Of a DNA stretch of 64,000 nucleotides, positions 16,513 to 25,095 are shown piece after piece. The notes under the pieces are model-generated. The model was not told the origin of the DNA and searched no databases. It saw only the letters and a program-made list of their open reading frames with translations. The translations under genes were made by a program, and so were the position numbers. The DNA is from Betaproteobacteria bacterium (lineage in GTDB: Bacteria > Pseudomonadota > Gammaproteobacteria > Burkholderiales > Burkholderiaceae_C): assembly GCA_025356445.1 (NCBI GenBank), contig JANXSZ010000035.1, positions 1 through 64,000 of the forward strand, written 5' to 3'. Every line of letters begins with the position of its first letter. The stretch's first letter is position 1.

Positions 16513-17820
16513 TTATTTCACAGTATCAAAAAACGCTTTGGCTTGGGCGTTGCAAAACGGTGGCTCGTAGCCGCCGTGGTAGCTGCCGTAGTAGGTGGCA
16601 AACGCTGCGGTAGTGGGGTCTGTTGGTGCTTTGCCGCCAGTGCCATAGGTGGCTTGGATGAAGGCATCCACATCCACCGAGGTGACGTTGGTCACGCCAC
16701 GTTTGTCAAAGTCAGCCTTCATCACCGCTTGGTGAACCGCTGGTGGCACTGTGGGGTCGCCAGCACCGCCGCACAGCAGCACCTTGGCTTTAGGTGTCCA
16801 GCCCAGCAGGTCATTCTTTTGGGCCGCGATGTAAGTTCCGCTGCTGTTGTTCGTTAGGATGTCTGCCGTATAGGCCGCTTGGAACAGAGCATCCCGCGCC
16901 TGGTTCGGCGTTTCGCCACTGGCACCGGGCAACTTGCCTGATGTGACCAGCGTGGTGTACGTCAGTGTGGCGCTGGGCAGCAAGCTTTCGATGTAATCCG
17001 AGTAGGGGGCTTTGAACACGGTTTTCACATCGGTGTACAGCGTGCCATAGACCTTCTGCCATGCCGTCACCAGGAACGGCACAAAGAACTGCACACCCGC
17101 CACAGCAGAAGGCACTTTCAGCGAGCCTGAGAGGTTGTACGGCCCTGCCAGATGCGCGCCGCCCACCACGTTGATTTCACCGGCGTTGTCGCGCTCAATC
17201 GTACGGTGTGCCGCCATGGACGAATGGCCGCCTTGCGAATAACCCGTCAGCATGACCTTGCCGGAGAGGGGGGCGCCCATGGTGCCGGCCGCATTGCGTG
17301 CAGCACGGATGGAGTCGATCACTGCGCTGGCTTCCGAGTCAGCGTGCAGATAGGGGTGGAAGCTGTAGCTGGATTTGGCAAAGCCCAGGTAGTCCGTTGC
17401 GACCACTGCATAGCCTTGCGCTGCGTACATGGACGCCATCAAAAACGTTTCGCCATCGGCCGGGTTGGCCATGGTGCGTACTTTGGAGACTTCAGTGCCT
17501 CGGGCGTAAGCCACCAGTGGCGCTGCTGTCGCGCTGCAGGTGCCACTTGGCACCAGCATCACGCCTGATGCATTGGCTGACTCGCCCTTCACGCCAGCGG
17601 TGAAGTAGTTCAGTGCCACCACCTTCACGTCGCACTTGGCTTTGCCTGTCAGGGCTTGCAGGCCACTCGCCGCCGTGCTGGCGTCGATCTGCGCAGCAGT
17701 CAGCGTGGTGACGGTGGTGGCCGCTTCCACCAGCGAGCCTCGGGCCGGATCAGAAGAACCGCCGCAGGCGGCCAGCAAGGCTGTGGCACTTGCCACACAG
17801 GCTAGTTTGAAAGGGGTCAT
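16513..17820 (-). CDS. Secreted alpha/beta-hydrolase lipoprotein (secretory lipase-like)
   Basis: 435 residues from the ATG at 17820, which follows AAGGA. The signal ends in a lipobox LLAAC (Cys19), so it is a lipoprotein. The nucleophile elbow is GYSQGG (Ser195). The later GDPTVPP (Asp) and SYHGGY (His) complete a plausible triad. The HPYLHADSEASAVIDSIRAAR stretch before the elbow is typical of the secretory lipase (LIP) group. It likely hydrolyses esters such as lipids or polyesters at the cell surface. It is separated from the next upstream gene, a Crp/Fnr regulator on the same strand, by about 124 bp. The substrate cannot be assigned. Confidence 0.75.
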   Translation of the reverse strand: MTPFKLACVASATALLAACGGSSDPARGSLVEAATTVTTLTAAQIDASTAASGLQALTGKAKCDVKVVALNYFTAGVKGESANASGVMLVPSGTCSATAAPLVAYARGTEVSKVRTMANPADGETFLMASMYAAQGYAVVATDYLGFAKSSYSFHPYLHADSEASAVIDSIRAARNAAGTMGAPLSGKVMLTGYSQGGHSSMAAHRTIERDNAGEINVVGGAHLAGPYNLSGSLKVPSAVAGVQFFVPFLVTAWQKVYGTLYTDVKTVFKAPYSDYIESLLPSATLTYTTLVTSGKLPGASGETPNQARDALFQAAYTADILTNNSSGTYIAAQKNDLLGWTPKAKVLLCGGAGDPTVPPAVHQAVMKADFDKRGVTNVTSVDVDAFIQATYGTGGKAPTDPTTAAFATYYGSYHGGYEPPFCNAQAKAFFDTVK

Positions 17821-17944
17821 GGGATTTCCTTGGGTTAACAACGGACACAAACGAACACAAAGGGTGGTTCTTTCCGGCTCGGTTTGCTTGGTTTTCACAA
17901 ACTGCCAAAGCCAGCCGCATCCTCACGCTTAGCGCTCAAACAAA

Positions 17945-18700
17945 CTACTGGGGGAAACGCGAAGACTGCTGCACGCGCGACAGCACATCGCTTGACCGCA
18001 GTGCCGCCAAATTCAGTACCCGCAAACCACCATACTCGACCTGAATCGCGCCCTGCTTTGCCAAATCATTCAGAGCCTCGTTCACCCGTTGCCGCGACAG
18101 GCCAACGAGATACGCTAATTCTTGCTGGGTGATGCGCAATATCTCCCCCACACCGGGGTACAGCACCGGGTTGAACAGCGTGGCCAAGGTGCGTGCTACG
18201 CGGATGTTCGGGTTGTTCATGCGGTCAATCTCACGCGCTGCGATGAACTGACCCAAGCGCTCGTTGAGCTGGTTCATGATGAAGCGGTTGAACCCAATCG
18301 AGTGGTCCAGCAGCGCGTGGAAGGTATCGACCGGCAGACCGGCCACCACACTTTTGCGCAGCGTCTGGATGTTGTAGCGGTAGGGTTCGCGCTTCAGTGC
18401 CGTGCCCTCGCCAAACCAGCCACCCGGTGCAACGCCTGTGAAGGTGACGGCAGGGTTTTGGCTGTCGTCATTGCTCATCTTCATCAGACCTTCAATCAAC
18501 CCAAACCAGTAGGTGACGGGTTTACCGATGCGGCACAAATAGTCACCCGGCTGTGCATCGCCCACATGGACTGCGGCTTCGGCCATGCGGCGCTCGTCAG
18601 GCGTGAGGTGGGCCATCCAAGGGATGCTGTTGAGCTCGTCTCTGGTGGGATGGCGCACGCGCTGCTGCAAAGGCAGCCGTTGCGATGATGAGGTCTGCAT
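17945..18700 (-). CDS. Crp/Fnr-family transcriptional regulator
   Basis: 251 residues. The cyclic-nucleotide-type beta-roll spans about 45-145 (GDYLCRIGKPVTYWFGLIEGLMKM, GGWFGEGTAL). The C-terminal winged helix spans about 165-235 with recognition helix LAYLVGLSRQRVNEALNDL. There are no Cys residues of the FNR cluster type, so a small-molecule or redox effector is more likely than iron-sulphur. It is divergent from the acyl-CoA synthetase/ABC cluster at 18823, and the shared region has an 18-bp symmetric site (18733-18750). It probably regulates that cluster and itself. The effector is unknown. Confidence 0.82.
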   Translation of the reverse strand: MQTSSSQRLPLQQRVRHPTRDELNSIPWMAHLTPDERRMAEAAVHVGDAQPGDYLCRIGKPVTYWFGLIEGLMKMSNDDSQNPAVTFTGVAPGGWFGEGTALKREPYRYNIQTLRKSVVAGLPVDTFHALLDHSIGFNRFIMNQLNERLGQFIAAREIDRMNNPNIRVARTLATLFNPVLYPGVGEILRITQQELAYLVGLSRQRVNEALNDLAKQGAIQVEYGGLRVLNLAALRSSDVLSRVQQSSRFPQ

Positions 18701-18732
18701 AGGGGTATGTCCGATGGGGATTGACCCGTAAA

Positions 18733-18750
18733 TTGTCGTCGGAATGACAA
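18733..18750. promoter_or_regulatory. Symmetric Crp-type site in the divergent region
   Basis: TTGTC, 8 nt, GACAA is a perfect inverted repeat in the 122-bp region between the Crp/Fnr gene and the acyl-CoA synthetase gene. The spacing suits a Crp-fold dimer. It is the obvious operator candidate for the neighbouring regulator. Confidence 0.45.
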
Positions 18751-18822
18751 CATGGCGTCAAACTTACTTCTACTATTCGTACTGTTCATTGTGCGCAGAC
18801 CTGTATCAAAGAAAGACGCTGA

Positions 18823-20769
18823 ATGGAGACAACTTTTCCCCGACTCCTGCTGGCCCACGCGGCCCAGCGCCCTGAAGCGCCCGCGATGCGCGAGAAGGAG
18901 TACGGTATCTGGCAAGCCCGCACGTGGGCTGATTTGGCTTCGCTGGTTGAGCAGGTGGCCTGCGGTTTGCACCAGCTTGGTTTGCAGCGGGGCGAGCACA
19001 TGGTCGTTGTCGGTGCCAACCGCCCCCGGCTTTACGCCACCATGCTGGCGGCGCAATCGTTGGGTGCAGTGCCCATCCCGCTGTACCAAGACGCCGCCGG
19101 GCCGGAATGCGTGTTTCCTATCAACAATGCCGAGGTGCGTTTCGCTTTTGCTGAAGACCAAGAGCAGGTAGACAAGCTGCTGGAGATCCGCGAGCAGTGC
19201 CCGCAGCTCGCCCACATCGTGTACGACGAGCCGCGTGGTTTGCGCAACTACAACGAGCCAGGTTTGCTGTCGCTCGACACCTTGATTGAATCAGGCAAAG
19301 CGTTTGCCGCCGCCCATCCTGCGCTGTTCAGCGCTGAGGTGAACAAGGCCCAGCCCGGCGACGTGGCCGCCATGTTTTTCACCAGCGGCACCACGGGCAA
19401 CCCCAAAGGTGTCGTTCACACCCACCGCAGCCTGCTTGACCGCGCCAAAGCCGGTGCCGACTTTGACCACCTCACCAGCCATGAGGAGGTGCTCGCCTAC
19501 ATGCCCCCCGCGTGGGTTGGGCAAAACATCTTCAGCTACGGCCAGTGGCTGGCCTGTGGCTACGTGGTGAACTGCCCAGAGAGCGCCGCCACGGTGATGA
19601 TCGACCTGAAGGAAATCGGCCCCACCTACTACTTCGCCCCACCCCGCGTGTTTGAGGCCTTGCTGACCAGCGTGATGATCCGCATGGAAGACGCCGGTGC
19701 CCTCAAGCGACGTATGTTCCATTACTTTTTGGATTTGGCCAAACGCGTTGGCCCCAGCCTGATGGACGGCTTGCCCGTCAGCACAGGCGACAAGTTCATG
19801 TACGCCTTGGGCGCGCTTTGTGTCTACGGCCCGCTGCGCAACAACCTTGGCATGAGCCGTGTGCGTATTGCCTATACGGCTGGTGAGGCGATTGGCCCAG
19901 ATTTATTCACGTTCTACCGTTCGATCGGCGTCAACATCAAACAGCTTTACGGCTCCACGGAAACAGCGGTGTTCGTCTGCCAGCAGCCTGACAACCAAGC
20001 CAAATCTGACACCGTTGGCGTGCCTTGCCATGGTGTAGAAATCAAAGTGGCAGCCAATGGCGAAGTGCTGGTAAGGTCGCCTGGCTTGTTCAAGGAATAC
20101 TACAAAAACCCTGCGGCCACCGCTGAAGTGTTGATGCGCGACGGCTGGTACCACACCAGCGATGCCGGGTTTTTTGATGCCCAAGGCCACCTCAAAATCA
20201 TCGATCGTGTGAAAGACGTGGGCCGCATAGCGGGCGGTGCGAATGACGGTGCCATGTTTGCGCCCAAGTACGTCGAAAACAAGCTCAAATTTTTCCCCCA
20301 CATCAAAGAAGTGGTGGCCTATGGCGATGGCCGCGATAAGGTCTGCGTGATGGTCAACATCGACTTTGACGCCGTGGGCAACTGGGCCGAGCGCCGCAAC
20401 CTGCCCTACGCCGGCTACACCGATCTGGCGCAAAAGCCCGAGGTCTACCAACTCATCAAGGACTGCATGGAAAAGGTGAATGCCGATTTGAGCGTGGATG
20501 CGCTCCTGGCAGGCTCGCAGGTCAGCCGTTTCCTGGTGCTGCACAAGGAGCTGGACGCGGACGATGGCGAGTTGACCCGCACCAACAAGGTCCGCAGGGG
20601 CTTCATCGCTGAAAAATACGGGGTGCTGGTGGATGCACTGTACGGCGGCAAAACCGAGCAGTTCATTGAAACGCAGGTCAAGTTTGAAGATGGCCGTACT
20701 GGCAGCGTCAGCGCCACGCTGAAGCTGTCGGACGCGAAAACCTTCGCACCCGTGAAGGTGGCGGCATGA
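18823..20769 (+). CDS. Long-chain-type acyl-CoA synthetase (AMP-binding), first gene of an ABC transporter operon
   Basis: 648 residues, the size of long-chain FACS enzymes. The P-loop is FFTSGTTGNPKGVVHTHRS near residue 184. QLYGSTE and the TSDAGFFDAQGHLKIIDRVKDV block follow. The long C-terminal part ends without the usual short lysine tail but has NKVRRGF. It converts a carboxylic acid to acyl-CoA. Its stop overlaps the start of the next ABC ATPase gene (ATGA), so expression is coupled to a Liv-type importer. In related betaproteobacteria this arrangement is a recurring unit, probably for uptake and activation of organic acids. The acid itself is unknown. It is divergent from a Crp/Fnr regulator. 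Confidence 0.83.
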   Translation: METTFPRLLLAHAAQRPEAPAMREKEYGIWQARTWADLASLVEQVACGLHQLGLQRGEHMVVVGANRPRLYATMLAAQSLGAVPIPLYQDAAGPECVFPINNAEVRFAFAEDQEQVDKLLEIREQCPQLAHIVYDEPRGLRNYNEPGLLSLDTLIESGKAFAAAHPALFSAEVNKAQPGDVAAMFFTSGTTGNPKGVVHTHRSLLDRAKAGADFDHLTSHEEVLAYMPPAWVGQNIFSYGQWLACGYVVNCPESAATVMIDLKEIGPTYYFAPPRVFEALLTSVMIRMEDAGALKRRMFHYFLDLAKRVGPSLMDGLPVSTGDKFMYALGALCVYGPLRNNLGMSRVRIAYTAGEAIGPDLFTFYRSIGVNIKQLYGSTETAVFVCQQPDNQAKSDTVGVPCHGVEIKVAANGEVLVRSPGLFKEYYKNPAATAEVLMRDGWYHTSDAGFFDAQGHLKIIDRVKDVGRIAGGANDGAMFAPKYVENKLKFFPHIKEVVAYGDGRDKVCVMVNIDFDAVGNWAERRNLPYAGYTDLAQKPEVYQLIKDCMEKVNADLSVDALLAGSQVSRFLVLHKELDADDGELTRTNKVRRGFIAEKYGVLVDALYGGKTEQFIETQVKFEDGRTGSVSATLKLSDAKTFAPVKVAA

Positions 20770-21566
20770 AAAAAATCGGCGACATCATTCTGGATGTGCA
20801 AAACATCTCACTCAGCTTCGGCGGCGTGAAAGCCTTGACAGACATCTCCTTCAACGTCAAAGAGCATGAAATCCGCGCCATCATCGGTCCCAACGGCGCG
20901 GGCAAAAGCTCCATGCTGAACTGCATCAACGGCGTGTACGTGCCGCAACAGGGCACCATCAGCTTCAAAGGCCAAACCTTCAGCCACATGAACAGCCGCC
21001 AAGTGGCTGAAATGGGCGTGGCGCGCACCTTCCAGAATCTGGCCTTGTTCAAAGGCATGAGCGTGCTCGACAACATCATGACCGGGCGCAACCTGCACAT
21101 CAAAAGCAACCTGTTCACGCAGGCCTTTCGTAACCCGTTTGGCATCTGGGGTCTGGGCGGTGCTGACCGTGAAGAGACGCGCCACCGCGAGTTCGTCGAA
21201 CACATCATCGATTTCCTGGAAATCCAGGCCCACCGCAAAACCCCTGTGGGGCAACTCCCCTATGGCTTGCAAAAGCGCGTTGACTTGGGCCGTGCGCTGG
21301 CGATGCAGCCGCAGGTGCTGCTGCTCGACGAGCCGATGGCGGGCATGAACGTCGAAGAAAAGCAGGACATGTGCCGCTTCGTGCTCGACGTGAATGACGA
21401 ATTTGGCATGACGGTGGTGCTGATCGAGCATGACATGGGCGTGGTGATGGACATTTCTGATCGTGTGGTGGTGCTGGATTACGGCAAAAAAATCGGTGAC
21501 GGTGCGCCCAATGAGGTGCGCAACAACCCCGAAGTCATCAAAGCCTACTTAGGCACATCCCATTAA
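20766..21566 (+). CDS. livG: Liv-type ABC transporter ATP-binding protein (LivG-like)
   Basis: 266 residues. Walker A is GPNGAGKSS near residue 42, a Q-loop follows, then the signature region VGQLPYGLQKRVDLGRAL (a LivG-type variant of LSGGQ), Walker B VLLLDEPMAG and the H-loop IEHDMG. It energises import together with the LivF-like ATPase further down. Its ATG overlaps the acyl-CoA synthetase stop by 4 nt. The substrate of this importer is probably an organic acid rather than an amino acid, judged only from the flanking CoA ligases. Confidence 0.85.
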   Translation: MKKIGDIILDVQNISLSFGGVKALTDISFNVKEHEIRAIIGPNGAGKSSMLNCINGVYVPQQGTISFKGQTFSHMNSRQVAEMGVARTFQNLALFKGMSVLDNIMTGRNLHIKSNLFTQAFRNPFGIWGLGGADREETRHREFVEHIIDFLEIQAHRKTPVGQLPYGLQKRVDLGRALAMQPQVLLLDEPMAGMNVEEKQDMCRFVLDVNDEFGMTVVLIEHDMGVVMDISDRVVVLDYGKKIGDGAPNEVRNNPEVIKAYLGTSH

Positions 21567-21584
21567 CGGCATCAAGGACACAAC

Positions 21585-22514
21585 ATGGGATTTTTCTTAG
21601 AAACCTTACTCGGTGGCCTGATGGCCGGGATGCTCTATTCCCTGGTTGCACTGGGCTTTGTGCTGATTTTCAAAGCCTCTGGTGTTTTCAACTTCGCCCA
21701 AGGTGCCATGGTGCTGTTTGCCGCTTTGGCGATGGCGCGGTTCGCCGAATGGATTCCGCAGTTGACGGGTCTTGACAACAAATTCATAGCAAACTTCCTA
21801 GCGTTCATAGGTGCTGGCATCGTGATGTTTGTGGTGGCCTGGACCATTGAGCGGCTGGTGTTGCGCCACCTCGTTAACCAGGAAGGCACCACGCTGCTGA
21901 TGGCCACGCTGGGCATCAGCTATTTCATGGACGGCTTGGGGCAGAGCATCTTTGGCAGCAGCATCTACAAAATTGATATCGGGATGCCTAAGGATCCCAT
22001 CATGGCCTTTGAATCCGCGTTTGAAGGCGGCATTCTCATCAACAAGGAAGACCTCTATGCGGCCTTGATTGCCGCTGTGCTGGTTGCTGCCTTGAGCCTC
22101 TTTTTCCAAAAAACCGCCACAGGCCGTGCCTTGCGTGCGGTGGCCGACGATCACCAGGCTGCGCAATCTATTGGCATCCCGCTGAACCGCATTTGGGTGA
22201 TCGTGTGGTGCGTGGCAGGCGTCGTGGCCCTGGTGGCCGGGATGATCTGGGGCAGCAAGTTGGGTGTGCAGTTCTCGCTGACCACGGTGGCGATGCGGGC
22301 CTTGCCGGTGGTGATTCTGGGTGGCCTCACCTCGGTGCCGGGTGCGATTGTGGGTGGGCTGATCATTGGCGTCGGCGAGAAACTTTCCGAGGTGTACCTG
22401 GGCCACTATGTGGGTGGTGGCATCGAGATTTGGTTTGCTTATGTGTTGGCGCTGGGGTTCTTGCTGTTTCGGCCGCAGGGTTTGTTTGGCGAGAAAATTA
22501 TTGATCGGGTCTGA
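21585..22514 (+). CDS. livH: Liv-type ABC transporter permease (LivH-like)
   Basis: 309 residues, strongly hydrophobic with about eight membrane segments. The N-terminal LLGGLMAGMLYSLVALGFVLIFKASGVFNFAQGA is the LivH hallmark, and the coupling-loop region ADDHQAAQSIGIPLNRIW contacts the ATPase. The C-terminal VILGGLTSVPGAIVGGLIIG is also conserved. It lies 18 nt after livG and 2 nt before livM. It forms half of the inner-membrane channel. Confidence 0.86.
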   Translation: MGFFLETLLGGLMAGMLYSLVALGFVLIFKASGVFNFAQGAMVLFAALAMARFAEWIPQLTGLDNKFIANFLAFIGAGIVMFVVAWTIERLVLRHLVNQEGTTLLMATLGISYFMDGLGQSIFGSSIYKIDIGMPKDPIMAFESAFEGGILINKEDLYAALIAAVLVAALSLFFQKTATGRALRAVADDHQAAQSIGIPLNRIWVIVWCVAGVVALVAGMIWGSKLGVQFSLTTVAMRALPVVILGGLTSVPGAIVGGLIIGVGEKLSEVYLGHYVGGGIEIWFAYVLALGFLLFRPQGLFGEKIIDRV

Positions 22515-22516
22515 AG

Positions 22517-23593
22517 ATGTTTTACAGAGAAAACGGTCAGTTCAAGACCAGCTACCGGTCTGATCAGCAAATACTGCCCATAACGCAAGATCGGTGGGCT
22601 ATAGCAGCTATTCTTTTGGTAGCGTTTGCTGTGGTGCCCCTGTTGGCCAGCGATTACCTGTTTCGGGCGATTTTGATCCCGTTCCTGATCCTTTCGCTGG
22701 CGGCTTTGGGCGTCAACATCTTGGTGGGCTACTGCGGACAAATCTCGCTGGGCTCAGGGGCGTTCATGGCGGTGGGGGCTTATGGGGCGTACAACTTCTT
22801 TATCCGTATCCCCAACATGCCCCTGGTACCCGCGCTGATTTTGGGCGGGCTGTGTGCTACGGCGTTTGGTATCTTGTTTGGTCTGCCCAGCTTGCGTGTG
22901 AAGGGGCTGTATTTGGCCGTTGCCACACTGGCAGCCCAGTTTTTCAGCGACTGGATGTTTCTGCGGATCAAGTGGTTCACGGCAGATTCACCGTCCGGTT
23001 CGGTGTCGGTGTCCAACTTGCAGGTGTTGGGTTTGCCGATTGACAGCGCACTTTCCAAATACTGGTTTTGCCTGTGCATTTTGGTAGTGATTGCGCTGCT
23101 GGCGAAAAACCTGGTGCGCTCTGCGATTGGCCGGGAATGGATGGCGATACGCGACATGGACGTGGCTGCCGCCGTGATCGGCATCCGCCCGATGTACGCC
23201 AAGCTCAGCGCCTTTGCTGTCAGCTCGTTCATCATCGGTGTGGCTGGGGGCTTGTGGGGCTTCGTCTACCTCGGTGCGTGGGAGCCTGCGGCGTTCTCGG
23301 TAGACCAGTCGTTTCGGCTGCTGTTCATGGTGATTATTGGTGGCTTGGGTTCCATCATGGGCAGCTTTTTTGGCGCGGCGTTCATTGCGGTGCTGCCGAT
23401 TGCGCTCAGCCAGTTGCTGCCTGCGTTGGCGGGCATGGTGGGCATCCATATTTCTACTGCGGGCGTATCCCATGCTGAGCTGATGATTTTTGGCGGGTTG
23501 ATTGTGTGGTTCCTGATTGTCGAGCCGCATGGTTTGGCCAAGCTGTGGGCTGTGGGCAAGCAAAAGTTGCGTTTGTGGCCTTTCCCGCATTGA
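22517..23593 (+). CDS. livM: Liv-type ABC transporter permease (LivM-like)
   Basis: 358 residues, about nine or ten membrane helices. NILVGYCGQISLGSGAFMAVGAY is the LivM signature. The coupling segment is AIRDMDVAAAVIGIRPMYAKLSAFAVSS. Only two bases separate it from livH. An AT-rich patch near 22598-22614 encodes the first membrane helix and resembles a motif repeated elsewhere in this window. It pairs with LivH in the inner membrane. Confidence 0.85.
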   Translation: MFYRENGQFKTSYRSDQQILPITQDRWAIAAILLVAFAVVPLLASDYLFRAILIPFLILSLAALGVNILVGYCGQISLGSGAFMAVGAYGAYNFFIRIPNMPLVPALILGGLCATAFGILFGLPSLRVKGLYLAVATLAAQFFSDWMFLRIKWFTADSPSGSVSVSNLQVLGLPIDSALSKYWFCLCILVVIALLAKNLVRSAIGREWMAIRDMDVAAAVIGIRPMYAKLSAFAVSSFIIGVAGGLWGFVYLGAWEPAAFSVDQSFRLLFMVIIGGLGSIMGSFFGAAFIAVLPIALSQLLPALAGMVGIHISTAGVSHAELMIFGGLIVWFLIVEPHGLAKLWAVGKQKLRLWPFPH

Positions 23594-23655
23594 TCTGTAT
23601 TGCTGTTGGTAGTGTGTTTTCGGTGTCTGTTGTTCATCCTGACTGGAGTTAAACC

Positions 23656-24984
23656 ATGAAGCTTCGTAACCTCGTTTTAGCTGTCGCGTGCGTCGCGGCT
23701 GGTGCTTCGTCATTCGTGACGACCAGCGCCTACGCGCAAGCCAAAGAGCAGTTTTTCCCTGTGCTGTCGTACCGCACTGGCCCTTACGCGCCTAACGGTG
23801 TGCCTTGGGCCAACGGCTATGTGGACTACCTCAAGCTGACCAATGCACGTGGCGGCATCAATGGCGTCAAAATTTCGTTTGAAGAGTGCGAAACCGGCTA
23901 TGACACTGCCCGCAGCGTGGAATGCTATGAGCGCTTGAAGGGCAAGGGCACCACGCTGGTACAGCCGCTCTCCACTGGAGCCACCTTCGCCATCACCGAA
24001 AAAGCCCCTGCTGACAAAATCTCCGTGGTCACCGTGGGCTATGGCCGCAGTGAAAGCGCAGACGGCTCGGTCTTCAAATGGAACTTCCCTATCGCGGGCA
24101 CCTACTGGGTGGCCGCTGACACGATTTTGCAAGCCATTGTCAAAAAAGAAGGCGGCTGGGACAAGCTGAAAGGCAAAAAGATTGCACTGGTCTACCACGA
24201 CAGCCCGTTTGGCAAAGAGCCTATCCCACTGATGCAAGAGCGCTCCAAGATGCACGGGTTCGAGTTGCAGCTGCTGCCCGTGACGGCCCCTGGTGTCGAG
24301 CAAAAAGCCACCTGGTTGCAAGTGCGTCAAAGCAAGCCTGATTACACCGTGCTGTGGGGCTGGGGCGTGATGAATTCCACCGCCATCAAAGAAGCGCAAG
24401 CCACTGGCTACCCGCGTGAAAAGATGTACGGCGTATGGTGGGCTGGTGCGGAGCCTGACGTCAAAGACGTGGCGGATGGCGCCAAGGGCTACAACGCAGT
24501 CACTTTGCAGCACGGTGCCGAGCCGAATTCCAAGGTGGTGAAAGACATGATGACGATGGTGCACGACAAAGGCCAGGGCACTGGGCCCAAAGACGAAGTG
24601 GGCCAAGTGCTGTACCTGCGCGGTGCCATGAGCGCCATGCTGGCCGTGGAAGGCGTGCGTGCGGCGCAAGAGCGCTACGGCAAAGGCAAAGTCATGGACG
24701 GCGACCAGGTTCGCTGGGGTCTGGAGAACCTGAACCTCACGCAGGCCAAGCTCGATACCCTGGGCTTTGCCGGTGTGATGCGTCCCATCAGCACCTCGTG
24801 TACCGACCACATGGGTGCGTCATGGGCGCGCATCCACACGTGGGATGGCAAGGCCTGGAAGTTCACCTCCGACTGGTTGCAGGGTGATGAGCAGGTCATC
24901 AAGCCTTTGGTGAAAGCCACTGCCGCCAAGTACGCTGCAGACAAGAAGCTGACGCCACGTACCGGCGCAGATTGCCAGTCGTAA
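23656..24984 (+). CDS. Liv-type ABC transporter substrate-binding protein
   Basis: 442 residues with a cleavable signal peptide ending in SAYAQA (about residue 28). The mature domain starts EQFFPVLSYRTGPYAPNGVPWANGYVDYL and follows the LivK-like two-lobe fold; GWGVMNSTAIKEAQATGYP is in the second lobe. It is the periplasmic receptor of the flanking Liv importer. It shows little resemblance to the binding protein at 4487-5740 beyond the fold. A pair of overlapping hairpins follows the stop, before the livF-like gene, which may set its expression apart from the rest of the operon. Confidence 0.83.
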   Translation: MKLRNLVLAVACVAAGASSFVTTSAYAQAKEQFFPVLSYRTGPYAPNGVPWANGYVDYLKLTNARGGINGVKISFEECETGYDTARSVECYERLKGKGTTLVQPLSTGATFAITEKAPADKISVVTVGYGRSESADGSVFKWNFPIAGTYWVAADTILQAIVKKEGGWDKLKGKKIALVYHDSPFGKEPIPLMQERSKMHGFELQLLPVTAPGVEQKATWLQVRQSKPDYTVLWGWGVMNSTAIKEAQATGYPREKMYGVWWAGAEPDVKDVADGAKGYNAVTLQHGAEPNSKVVKDMMTMVHDKGQGTGPKDEVGQVLYLRGAMSAMLAVEGVRAAQERYGKGKVMDGDQVRWGLENLNLTQAKLDTLGFAGVMRPISTSCTDHMGASWARIHTWDGKAWKFTSDWLQGDEQVIKPLVKATAAKYAADKKLTPRTGADCQS

Positions 24985-25018
24985 GTTAAACGCCTGAGCA
25001 AGGCACGGTATTGGCATA

Positions 25019-25080
25019 TTGGCAGCTCGCAAGAGCTGCCAATCGACAGGCCAGGAACGGTATCCCCGCCTGTCGATTGG
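25019..25080 (+). repeat. Two overlapping inverted repeats between the binding-protein gene and livF
   Basis: Hairpin 1: TTGGCAGCTC (25019-25028), loop GCAA, GAGCTGCCAA (25033-25042). Hairpin 2: CCAATCGACAGGC (25039-25051) with GCCTGTCGATTGG (25068-25080), a perfect 13-bp stem. They share CCAA at 25039-25042, so both cannot form in full at once. No T-run follows, so neither is a standard terminator. A role in mRNA stability or in uneven expression of the binding protein is plausible. Confidence 0.65.
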
Positions 25081-25095
25081 CAAAGAAGAAACCCC

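Noticed and set aside
23710-24810. Minus-strand open frame of 366 codons
   Set aside because: It is a mirror of the Liv-type binding protein, which has a signal peptide and family motifs.
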